Positions 11,050-17,385 of a DNA stretch of 34,897 nt are shown here, piece by piece. This stretch comes from Desulfobaccales bacterium. Its GTDB lineage: Bacteria; Desulfobacterota; Desulfobaccia; Desulfobaccales; 0-14-0-80-60-11. The translations under genes and the position numbers were made by a program. The notes beneath the pieces were generated by a model, which saw only the letters and a program-made list of their open reading frames with translations, searched no databases and was not told where the DNA came from. Location of the stretch: assembly GCA_037481655.1 (NCBI GenBank), contig JBBFLF010000020.1, positions 9,522 to 44,418 of the forward strand. Reading direction: 5' to 3'. The first letter of the stretch is position 1; each line of letters starts with the position of its first letter.

Positions 11050-11182
11050 GGGAGAGGGGGCCAGGGGACGCAGTCCTCTGCCCCCTCTCCCAAACCCTCA
11101 CCCCCCAACCCCATAAAGGGGGTGGGGAGGGGAGTCTGAGGGGAGGGCGGGGGGTCCACCGATCCCCCGGCCCTCCCCTCAG
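11050..11182 (+). repeat. Three-hairpin intergenic repeat, copy C (reference copy)
   Basis: This 133-bp element has three parts. Hairpin 1 (11050-11091) has arms GGGAGAGGGGGC and GCCCCCTCTCCC around a variable loop. The centre (about 11103-11130) pairs C-rich and G-rich runs around CCATA. Hairpin 3 (about 11139-11182) has arms CTGAGGGGAGGGC and GGCCCTCCCCTCAG. There is no U-tract, so it is not a textbook intrinsic terminator. It lies 25 bases after gyrB in the same orientation. Closely related copies are at 1, 14108, 14376, 22036, 34588 and 34842, with weaker ones elsewhere. Confidence 0.92.
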
Positions 11183-11272
11183 AGAACGAAGTGTAAGGAA
11201 GGCAGGGGGGCCGCGTAGAGCTTTGGCCCCTCCTAATTTCCCCCAGTCAAATCTGAGAAAGGAGCGCACGCC

Positions 11273-11737
11273 ATGGCTGCCCAACGGAAAGCGAAGTTCA
11301 AGATCTATGTGACCCGCCGGGAGATGCTCTATGTGGGCGACCAGCCGGATCATACCCTGATGCTCACGGAAATGGAGGGGGAACCCCTGGAGTACAGCCC
11401 CGGGGTGGCCGGCGAATTCGTCTCCCGCCGCAGCGTCGGCTTCCATGACCGCATTAAGGGGGAAGGCCCCATGCAGGGCTATGCCGTGACCCATTACGAG
11501 TACGGTGCGGTCTTCTCCCGCTTTGAGGGCGAGCGCAAGGCCGGGGTCACCTCCGGCACCTGGCGGGCCTACAAGGGCACCGGCAAACTGGCGGGCATCA
11601 CCGGCACCGGCACCTTCACGGTCAAGCCCTCGGACCGGCCCAACGAGTACATCCTGGAGATGGAGGGCACCTACGATCTCTCCGGCGCCGGAGAGCCGGC
11701 TCCCGCAGCGGGTCATGGGCATGGCCATGGGCATTGA
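11273..11737 (+). CDS. Hypothetical small beta-barrel-like protein with His-rich tail
   Basis: This gene encodes 154 residues and has no signal peptide or membrane segment. The middle is rich in Gly, Thr and aromatic residues, with alternating strands such as TSGTWRAYKGTGKLAGITG, reminiscent of allene-oxide-cyclase or dirigent-like beta-barrels. That resemblance is my reading of the pattern, not a confirmed family. The C-terminus GHGHGHGH is a possible metal-binding tail. AAAGGAG lies eight bases upstream of the ATG. The next gene begins 17 bases later and encodes a zinc-ribbon protein; its Shine-Dalgarno overlaps this stop codon, so the two are likely cotranscribed. Function is unknown. Confidence 0.75.
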   Translation: MAAQRKAKFKIYVTRREMLYVGDQPDHTLMLTEMEGEPLEYSPGVAGEFVSRRSVGFHDRIKGEGPMQGYAVTHYEYGAVFSRFEGERKAGVTSGTWRAYKGTGKLAGITGTGTFTVKPSDRPNEYILEMEGTYDLSGAGEPAPAAGHGHGHGH

Positions 11738-11754
11738 GGAGGTGAGGTGACGTG

Positions 11755-12108
11755 ATGCAGTGTGAGCGCTGCGGCAGCGCCTGCGAGCCCGAGGAGCTCC
11801 GGGAGCGGGCCGGGCAGAAACTCTGCGAGGATTGCTTCATCGACCTCGCCGGCGAGGTGAAGACCTGCGACCCCTGGGCGGTGCACCTGGCCAAGAGCGA
11901 CAAGGGCCGGGGGGCCATGAGCCTCACGCCCCTGCAGGAGCGCCTCTACGAGCTGGTGAAATCCCAGCGGGAGATCTCCATCCCCGAGGCCTGCCGGCAC
12001 CTGGGGCTGGAGGAAGCGGCCCTGCGCCGGGAGTTTGCCACCCTGCGGCATCTGGAGCTGCTGAGGGCCACCAAGCGGGGCACCGAAGTGCTTCTCACCC
12101 TCTTCTGA
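11755..12108 (+). CDS. Zinc-ribbon/winged-helix-like protein
   Basis: This gene encodes 117 residues from the ATG at 11755; a GTG three bases earlier is also possible. The N-terminus has two CxxC pairs, CERC near residue 3 and CEDC near residue 24, spaced like a small zinc ribbon. A further Cys sits in VKTCDPW. The C-terminal half (residues about 55-117), with LTPLQERLYELVKSQREIS and LEEAALRREFATLRHLELL, looks like a winged helix-turn-helix. The combination suggests a DNA-binding or regulatory protein, but no known family is certain. GGAGGT before the start overlaps the preceding stop codon, indicating an operon with the His-tailed protein. Confidence 0.75.
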   Translation: MQCERCGSACEPEELRERAGQKLCEDCFIDLAGEVKTCDPWAVHLAKSDKGRGAMSLTPLQERLYELVKSQREISIPEACRHLGLEEAALRREFATLRHLELLRATKRGTEVLLTLF

Positions 12109-12114
12109 GGCGGC

Positions 12115-12240
12115 ACGGGAGGGCCAGGGGAAGCAGTCACATCGCCACCCTCGCTGATATTGCTCTCCTGCTCGCTTCCGGAGGGTCGGACCTGGGGGAG
12201 GAGGTGGGGGGCCGCCGGCTCCTGACCCCTCCCCTCCTTA
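12115..12240 (+). repeat. Decayed copy of the three-hairpin repeat
   Basis: After the stop at 12108 the sequence GGGAGGGCCAGGGG recalls hairpin 1. A later block (about 12194-12237, ending CCCCTCCCCTCC) recalls hairpin 3. The palindromic centre is not recognisable. It has the same orientation as the preceding gene. This is a low-confidence relic and also forms the leader of the sigma factor gene. Confidence 0.35.
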
Positions 12241-12247
12241 TTTCATC

Positions 12248-12802
12248 ATGGACACAGCTCCTCAGGACCTGGATTATGCCCTCCTTAGGCGGGTGGCCAA
12301 GGGGGAAGAGGCGGCGCTGGCCGAGCTCTTCCGGCGCCATCAGGGGCGGCTTTTCCAGGTGGCCTACCGGCTGCTGAAGGATTACCAGGAGGCGGAGGAC
12401 GCCCTGCAGGAGGTGATGCTCAAGGTCTATCAGCATGCCGCCTCCTTTGAGCCCCGGGCCCCGGTGGCGGCCTGGCTGGCCCGCATCACCGCCAACCACT
12501 GCTTAAACCGCCTGCGGGGGCGGGTGCCGCTGGCGTCCCTGGATGAGGAGGGCCCACCCCTGACCCAGGATCCCGGCCCTGATCCTTTGCAGGCCCTGGA
12601 GGAGGCGGATCTCTCCCGGCGCCTGGAGGAGCTGCTGGACGTCCTGCCGGAAAACCAGCGCCGGGCCTTGGTTTTGAAGCAGTTCGGCGGCCTCTCCTAC
12701 GCGGAGATCGGCGAAGTCCTGGGAGTGAGCCCCCAGGCGGTGGACGGCCTCATCAAACGGGCCCGGCAGAGCTTAAGAAAGGCATTGGCGGATTACCTGT
12801 GA
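12248..12802 (+). CDS. RNA polymerase sigma factor, ECF (sigma-70) subfamily
   Basis: This gene encodes 184 residues of an ECF-type sigma factor. Region 2 (residues about 22-90) contains LFRRHQGRLFQVAYRLLKD and the DALQEVMLKVYQ helix with DAxQ/DxF-like spacing. Region 4 (about 125-180) contains LPENQRRALVLKQFGGLSYAEIGEVLG and a helix-turn-helix, SPQAVDGLIKRARQSLRK. The linker is acidic and Pro-rich. No anti-sigma factor gene lies on either side: downstream is an FtsX-like permease and upstream the zinc-ribbon protein. No clear Shine-Dalgarno precedes the ATG at 12248, so translation may be weak or the start may differ. The regulated genes cannot be told from this window. Confidence 0.92.
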   Translation: MDTAPQDLDYALLRRVAKGEEAALAELFRRHQGRLFQVAYRLLKDYQEAEDALQEVMLKVYQHAASFEPRAPVAAWLARITANHCLNRLRGRVPLASLDEEGPPLTQDPGPDPLQALEEADLSRRLEELLDVLPENQRRALVLKQFGGLSYAEIGEVLGVSPQAVDGLIKRARQSLRKALADYL

Positions 12803-12828
12803 AGGGAAACCGGCCCAAATAAAAGGTT

Positions 12829-12869
12829 GGGGGAGAGGGGTCGGGAAGAGGGGCAGGGGGCCATGCTCC
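12829..12869 (+). repeat. Fragment resembling hairpin 1 of the repeat
   Basis: GGGGGAGAGGGG begins 26 bases after the sigma factor stop and is followed by a GGGGGCC..GGCC inner stem. It resembles only the first part of the repeat and lacks the centre and hairpin 3. The gap 12803-12939 otherwise shows nothing clear. Confidence 0.3.
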
Positions 12870-12939
12870 CTGGCCATTTCTTCAGGCATGGCTTTGAAAG
12901 CCTGAGGCTTTGACATGTTAATCTCCTGAGCACTGCGCC

Positions 12940-14106
12940 ATGGCCATTCCCTTGTCCTACAGCTACCGCAATCTCTTGGCCCGGCGGCTCACCAGCTTCC
13001 TCACCGCCGCGGGGATGGCCCTGGTGGTCTTTGTCTTTGCCGCCGCCCTGATGCTCACCGAGGGCCTCAGGCGCACCCTGGTGGCCACCGGCTCCCGGGA
13101 CAATGCCGTCATCCTGCGGGCCGGAAGCGAAACCGAGGTGCAAAGCGTCATCGACCGCTCCCAGGCGGCCATCATTCTGGCGAGCCCGGAGATCGCCCAC
13201 GCCGCCGACGGTCGGTTGGGGGCGGCGGAGGCCATCGTCCTCATCAATCTGCCCAAGCGCCTCACGGGCCGACCGGCCAATATCATGATCCGGGGGGCCG
13301 AGCTCCCGGCGTCCCTGGCGGTGCGCCGGGAGGTGCGACTGAAGGAGGGGCGTTGGTTCCGGCCGGGCAGCAACGAGCTGGTGGTGGGCCAGCAGGTGGC
13401 GGAACGCTTCCAGAACGCCGCCCTGGGAGGCGTCCTGCGCTTCGCCATGCGGGACTGGCAGGTGGTGGGGGTGTTTGATGCCGGCAACACCGGCTTTGCC
13501 TCGGAGATCTGGGGGGATCGGGAGCAGCTCCTGCAAGCCTTCCGGCGCACCGCCTTCTCCAGCGTCATCGTGCGCCTGCGCCAGTCCGGAGATTTTGAAG
13601 CTCTCAAAGCCCGGCTGGAGGCCGACCCCCGCCTGCCGGTACAGGTCCGGCGGGAGGTGGAGTTCTATGAAGCCCAGTCCCGGCGGCTGGCGGACTTCAT
13701 CCGGCTCCTGGGTCTGGTGCTCACCGGCATCTTCGGGCTGGGCGCGGTCCTGGGGGCCATGGTCACCATGTATGCCCAGGTGGGCACCCGGGTGAGCGAA
13801 ATCGGCACGCTCCGGGCCTTGGGCTTTCTGCGCCGGGACATCCTCCTGGCCTTCCTGGTGGAGTCCGCCCTCCTGGGCCTGGCGGGCTGGCTGTTGGGCC
13901 TTCTGCCAGCCAGCCTGCTTAACTTTTATACCTTGTCCACGGTCAACTGGGCCAGCTTCGCGGAACTCACCTTCCGTTTCAGCCTCACCGGCGCCATCGT
14001 GCTCAAGAGCCTGGCCTTTGGGGTGGGGATGGGGCTTTTGGGGGGACTCTTGCCCGCCATCAAGGCCGCCCGCCTGCCCCTCATCGAGGCCCTGCGGGCG
14101 CAATAA
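12940..14106 (+). CDS. ABC transporter permease, FtsX/MacB family
   Basis: This gene encodes 388 residues with the layout of a MacB/LolC-type permease. There is one membrane helix near residues 18-42, a periplasmic domain of about 200 residues, and a C-terminal FtsX domain with three helices at about 247-275, 300-330 and 348-378. The sequence EIGTLRALGFLRRDIL is the typical FtsX coupling region, and it ends IKAARLPLIEALRAQ. Such proteins transmit ATP-driven movement to the periplasm for lipoprotein or export functions rather than forming a classic channel. No ATPase or membrane-fusion partner gene is adjacent, so it must pair with proteins encoded elsewhere. No strong Shine-Dalgarno precedes the ATG at 12940. 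A repeat copy starts two bases after the stop. Confidence 0.88.
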   Translation: MAIPLSYSYRNLLARRLTSFLTAAGMALVVFVFAAALMLTEGLRRTLVATGSRDNAVILRAGSETEVQSVIDRSQAAIILASPEIAHAADGRLGAAEAIVLINLPKRLTGRPANIMIRGAELPASLAVRREVRLKEGRWFRPGSNELVVGQQVAERFQNAALGGVLRFAMRDWQVVGVFDAGNTGFASEIWGDREQLLQAFRRTAFSSVIVRLRQSGDFEALKARLEADPRLPVQVRREVEFYEAQSRRLADFIRLLGLVLTGIFGLGAVLGAMVTMYAQVGTRVSEIGTLRALGFLRRDILLAFLVESALLGLAGWLLGLLPASLLNFYTLSTVNWASFAELTFRFSLTGAIVLKSLAFGVGMGLLGGLLPAIKAARLPLIEALRAQ

Positions 14107-14107
14107 C

Positions 14108-14238
14108 GGGAGAGGGGGCCAGGGACCGTGGGCCCCTGCCCCCTCTCGCGAACCCTCTCCCCCCACCCCGTATGGGGGGTGGGGAGGGGAGTCTGAGGGG
14201 AGGGCGGGGGGCCTGTGGTCCCCCGGCCCGCCCCTCAG
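14108..14238 (+). repeat. Three-hairpin intergenic repeat, copy F (first of tandem pair)
   Basis: This is a full copy with all three hairpins, starting immediately after the permease stop codon and in the same orientation. Hairpin 1 loop bases differ from copy C while the arms are kept. The 137 bases between this copy and the next (14239-14375) hold no recognisable gene. Confidence 0.9.
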
Positions 14239-14375
14239 GGAGACGATGAGCCGGGGGCGCGCGTCGGATGGATATGGTCCAAGGGGTCCACACCTTGCCC
14301 GCAATTCATCAATTTACCCCAGAGGGATGCTGAAGCTGGCGGAGGGGAATGAACGCCTTCCTGGCGGGGGTTTTC

Positions 14376-14504
14376 GGGAAGGGGGCCGGGAACCGGTGGC
14401 CCCTGCCCCCTCTCCCGGGCCCTCACCCCCCACCCCGTATGGGGGTGGGGAGGGGAGCCTGAGGGGAGGGCGGGGGGCCTGTGGTCCCCCGGCCCTCCCC
14501 TCAG
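14376..14504 (+). repeat. Three-hairpin intergenic repeat, copy G (second of tandem pair)
   Basis: This full copy has the same orientation as copy F. Its hairpin 3 is nearly identical to that of copy F. It ends two bases before the stop codon of the convergent minus-strand gene at 14507, so it lies between two converging transcripts. Confidence 0.9.
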
Positions 14505-14506
14505 CA

Positions 14507-15082
14507 TCATGGCGCCCCCTGGCGCCGGTAGCCCGGGGGAAGCTCAAAGAGGCGGTCCGGCGGCGGCTCCTCCCGGATGTTCAGATATTCCACGGCAATC
14601 TGCTTTTCCGGGCAGGTCATCTTCACGGGCCAGCCCAACTTGGGGGAAATCCAGTAGAATTGCTTCAGGGCCCCCCGCTCGCCTCCCGGGAGGAGCACCT
14701 CGTATTTCTCCGTCTCCAGGCCCGCCACGGTCTCCTGGCCCACTTTGCGCCGGTTCAGGGCCTCTGTGGGGATATGCAGGAATTGCCCAGGCAGGCGGGT
14801 GCTGAGGCGCAGGGGAATCTCCGTGTAGGTGCGCTCCTGAGGGAGAAGGACCCACAAGACCTTCTTGTCCCGGCGCACGATGGTGACAGTATGGCCTTCG
14901 GCGTCCAAAAACTCGTGGCGCATCTTGTCGCCTTTGATGAAGATCTGCCCCCGGGTGGTGGCGGAGCCGTCTTTCAGGACCATATGGGCGGAGAATTCCG
15001 CCGCCCGCACGATGCCGGGGTCCAACTGCCCCGGCAGGGCCGCCAGCACGAGAATCGCAGGTAAGGCGCGCCATTTATTCAT
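14507..15082 (-). CDS. Secreted LolA-like/DUF4412-like periplasmic protein
   Basis: This gene encodes 191 residues from the ATG at 15082, chosen because GGAGGT lies seven bases upstream. In-frame starts at 15088 and 15091 are too close to that site. A Sec signal peptide is visible: MNKWRALP, a hydrophobic core ILVLAALPG, and a probable cut near VRAAEF. The mature part has strand-rich repeats such as DKMRHEFLDAEGHTVTIVRR and VLWVLLPQERTYTEIPL, the pattern of the LolA/LppX half-barrel fold that binds lipid or lipoprotein. LolA itself is not a secure assignment; DUF4412 is similar. It lies 66 bases after the FmdE-like gene on the same strand. Confidence 0.75.
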   Translation of the reverse strand: MNKWRALPAILVLAALPGQLDPGIVRAAEFSAHMVLKDGSATTRGQIFIKGDKMRHEFLDAEGHTVTIVRRDKKVLWVLLPQERTYTEIPLRLSTRLPGQFLHIPTEALNRRKVGQETVAGLETEKYEVLLPGGERGALKQFYWISPKLGWPVKMTCPEKQIAVEYLNIREEPPPDRLFELPPGYRRQGAP

Positions 15083-15148
15083 CGCCATCACCTCCGCTGC
15101 CTTTTCTCCCCCCTTTCCCCCGTCTTGCCGGGTTGATCGGCTGCGGTT

Positions 15149-15853
15149 TTACTGCTCCTCCCCCAGCATGATCCCCTGGCCGGTGAGCATGGGCACCGGC
15201 CGGCCGGCGCAGGCCAGGCAGGTGGGCCGGCCCTCCACCTCCACCACCCGGGAGGCCATGACCCCTTCCCCGCAGCGGTGGCAGATCACGGTCTGAAAGA
15301 TTCGGGCATAAGCCGGAGCCGCCAGGGTCAACGGCGTGATCCGGAGCTGGCTGTCCAACGGTGCGGTGAGCTCCCGCCGGGCCATGGCCTCCCAGACGTG
15401 CTGGAAACGGTGCTCCTCTTCCGGGGTGGCCTGGCGCTGGGCCACCACTTTCTCAAACAACGGACCGGCGGCTGGGTATTTCTCAAAGAGATGTTCCCGG
15501 TAATCGGCCCTGACCACCAGACGCACCGCCCGGCCGTCCCGGCGGCGGATGACGGTCACTGCGGTTTTGCCCAGATCCTTGAAAATCAGGGCGTTGTTGC
15601 CGAAGGTGCAGCCGGTCACCGCCTGGATGCCGTCGGTGAAGCAGTTGTTGCACTCCACCACCGCCACGATCTCCTCCATGCCGGTGTTGGGGTCCTCCAG
15701 GTACTTCATGGCATAGTGGCCGGCTTTGACTCCCAGGGTGACCATGGGGCACAGATGGCCGTGCAGGGCCTGGGCGTGATGGAGCAGGCCCTGGAGATTG
15801 TCGCTTCGGATCATGGCCTCGATGGCCTTGCGGGCTTCGCCGAATTCATGCAT
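15149..15853 (-). CDS. FmdE-domain protein with C-terminal zinc ribbon
   Basis: This gene encodes 234 residues. The N-terminal two-thirds is an FmdE domain, named from the formylmethanofuran dehydrogenase operon of methanogens. It shows LHGHLCPMVTLGVKAG, then VECNNCFTDGIQAVTGCTFGNN and a strand pair ending TAVTVIRRRDG. The C-terminus has a zinc ribbon, CHRCGEG...CLAC (residues about 199-222). FmdE proteins occur in many anaerobes without the dehydrogenase, and their role is not established; a link to molybdenum or tungsten enzymes has been suggested. No such enzyme is here. The ATG at 15853 has AAAGGA upstream; longer in-frame extensions run into a promoter region and are not protein-like. 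Confidence 0.88.
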   Translation of the reverse strand: MHEFGEARKAIEAMIRSDNLQGLLHHAQALHGHLCPMVTLGVKAGHYAMKYLEDPNTGMEEIVAVVECNNCFTDGIQAVTGCTFGNNALIFKDLGKTAVTVIRRRDGRAVRLVVRADYREHLFEKYPAAGPLFEKVVAQRQATPEEEHRFQHVWEAMARRELTAPLDSQLRITPLTLAAPAYARIFQTVICHRCGEGVMASRVVEVEGRPTCLACAGRPVPMLTGQGIMLGEEQ

Positions 15854-15888
15854 GGCGGCATCCTTTCTGCCGATAGCTGATTTCCCTG

Positions 15889-15917
15889 CTTGTACATTAT
15901 TTTGCCAAAAATGTCGA
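15889..15917 (-). promoter_or_regulatory. Possible promoter of the FmdE-like gene
   Basis: Read on the minus strand, TCGACA (15917-15912) and TACAAG (15894-15889) are separated by 17 bases, about 36 bases before the start codon. The surrounding sequence is A/T-rich compared with its neighbours. Confidence 0.45.
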
Positions 15918-15923
15918 ATGCTC

Positions 15924-15952
15924 TTGTCATCTTGACCGGCTTTGGATACCTT
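15924..15952 (+). promoter_or_regulatory. Possible promoter of the exonuclease gene
   Basis: TTGTCA (15924-15929) and TACCTT (15947-15952) are 17 bases apart. Transcription would begin near 15959, which favours the ATG at 15999 over an upstream TTG at 15942 as the exonuclease start. Confidence 0.35.
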
Positions 15953-15998
15953 CCACTCAGGTGAAACCGACAAACGACAGGGAGGCCGTCCGACGCCC

Positions 15999-16514
15999 AT
16001 GGAAGTGGAACTGCACCCGGGGTCAGTCTTTGTGGCCCTGGATTTTGAGACCGCGGACCACGGCTGGGACAGCGCCTGCGCTCTGGCCCTGGTGCGGGTG
16101 GAAGGGGGGGAGGTGACCGCCCGGCGTTTCTGCCTCATCCGGCCGCCCCGGCGTCACTTCCGTTTTTCCTACCTGCACGGCATCACCTGGGAGGATGTGG
16201 CCGGCCAACCCCATTTCGGCGAGCTCTGGCCCGAGCTGGCACCCCTCCTTCAGGGGGCGCATTTCCTGGCGGCCCACAACGCCAGCTTCGACCGGGGGGT
16301 ATTGACGGCCTGCTGCCGCCTGTATGGCTTAAGACCGCCGGCTTTGCCTTTCCTGTGCACCGTGCAACTGGCCCGCCGCACCTGGAAGCTCTACCCCACC
16401 CGACTTCCCCATGTCTGCCAATTTCTCGGCATCCCCCTGAATCATCACGACGCCGCCTCCGACGCCGAGGCCTGCGCCCGCATCGTCATTGCCGCCCTGA
16501 AGGCCCGGCGCTGA
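15999..16514 (+). CDS. DnaQ-like 3'-5' exonuclease (DEDDh family)
   Basis: This gene encodes 171 residues of the DEDDh exonuclease fold found in DNA polymerase III epsilon and related proofreading or RNA-trimming enzymes. Exo I is FVALDFETADHG (D15, E17). Exo II lies around FLAAHNASFDRGVL. Exo III is HHDAASDAEACARI, which supplies the catalytic His and Asp. It contains only the nuclease domain, without a GIY-YIG or helicase extension, so substrate cannot be predicted and it need not be the replicative subunit. GGGAGG lies 14 bases before the ATG, longer than ideal. The gene converges with the metallopeptidase gene, leaving 20 bases between stops. Confidence 0.9.
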   Translation: MEVELHPGSVFVALDFETADHGWDSACALALVRVEGGEVTARRFCLIRPPRRHFRFSYLHGITWEDVAGQPHFGELWPELAPLLQGAHFLAAHNASFDRGVLTACCRLYGLRPPALPFLCTVQLARRTWKLYPTRLPHVCQFLGIPLNHHDAASDAEACARIVIAALKARR

Positions 16515-16534
16515 GGCCGCCCCGTCACAGTCCC

Positions 16535-17260
16535 TCAGGAAGCCTCGAGCTCGAGGCGCCACCTGAGAAAGGGCGCCGCCTCGGTGTTCAGGCGCCGCCG
16601 CCTTGCTGGCCAGTCCGGGAGGGTCTCCCCCAGTTTGGCCCAAAAGCGGGGCGGGTGACCCGGAACCTGGAGGTGGGTCAGCTCATGCACCACCACATAG
16701 TCCACCAGCTCCGGGGGAAGCAGGATGAGGCGCCAGTGGAAGCGCAAAAGCCCCTGGGCCGGACGGCATTCCCCCCAGCGGCTCTGCCAGTCCCGCAGCT
16801 CCACCGCCGCCACCGTCAGCCCCAGGCGGGGGGCAAAGTGATCCACCCGGGCTTGAAGATCCGCGGCCGCCTTCTCCCAATACCAGCTCACCAGGTACGG
16901 CCAGGGGTCGGCGCCGGCCGGCAGGCGCACGTGCAGTCGGTCCCCTGAGAGAGCCGCGGCGGGCGGCTGGCCCGGTTCCAGGTGCACTGGCAAAGCTTGT
17001 CCCAGATAATAGGCGCAGCCCGGGATGACGTCTGCCCAAGCAGCCTGACGGGCCGCCACCTTGCGGGCCAGCCACTCCCGGTGGCGGACCAGGGCCTGGC
17101 GGACGGCAGTTTCACTGGTGCCGGCCGGGGCATGGACCACCACCTCGCCGCTGAGGGTGACGGCCAGGGCCAGGCGGCGCCGCCGGCGGCTATACCGCAC
17201 GGTATAAGGAAAAGCCGAGGTTGAGGCGGGTTCCTGGGAAAATTTCTTTTTAGAGGGCAT
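16535..17260 (-). CDS. YgjP-like/DUF45 metal-dependent hydrolase (SprT-like)
   Basis: This gene encodes 241 residues from the ATG at 17260. The zinc site is VVHELTHLQVPGHPPRFW (H192, E193, H196, and the conserved His at 202). The motif SRWGEC (usually SRWGSC) precedes it, as in the YgjP/DUF45 family of zinc metallopeptidases. The N-terminal part (YTVRYSRRRRRLALAV) matches the basic beta-strand opening of the family. Substrates of these proteins are not well defined; some are encoded next to restriction genes, but here the neighbours are an exonuclease and a transporter. An upstream in-frame ATG at 17353 would add 31 residues overlapping the livK promoter and is less likely. The ribosome site is weak. 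Confidence 0.88.
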   Translation of the reverse strand: MPSKKKFSQEPASTSAFPYTVRYSRRRRRLALAVTLSGEVVVHAPAGTSETAVRQALVRHREWLARKVAARQAAWADVIPGCAYYLGQALPVHLEPGQPPAAALSGDRLHVRLPAGADPWPYLVSWYWEKAAADLQARVDHFAPRLGLTVAAVELRDWQSRWGECRPAQGLLRFHWRLILLPPELVDYVVVHELTHLQVPGHPPRFWAKLGETLPDWPARRRRLNTEAAPFLRWRLELEAS

Positions 17261-17296
17261 TTTTTCCAGAAAAACGGCGCTGCATGGCGGCAGGGG

Positions 17297-17325
17297 TTGA
17301 AATTTTCCCGCAAGCCGTGCATAAT
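17297..17325 (+). promoter_or_regulatory. Sigma-70-type promoter of the liv operon
   Basis: TTGAAA (17297-17302), a 17-base spacer, and CATAAT (17320-17325) each match consensus at five of six bases. The start would be near 17332, giving a leader of about 54 bases before livK. It lies in the divergent gap with the metallopeptidase gene. Confidence 0.65.
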
Positions 17326-17385
17326 AATGCGACTTCGGGCCCTGGGCCTCCATGAGGGGACCATTTCAGCACCACGGAGGATGAG

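Noticed and set aside
12793-14304. Minus-strand open frame (503 codons) opposite the permease
   Set aside because: It has low complexity and no recognisable motif. The plus-strand FtsX-like protein has proper membrane helices and family motifs.
14108-14504. Insertion sequence or CRISPR array
   Set aside because: The repeats are about 130 bp with internal hairpins, carry no transposase, show no obvious target duplication, and do not have the regular short repeat/spacer pattern of CRISPR.
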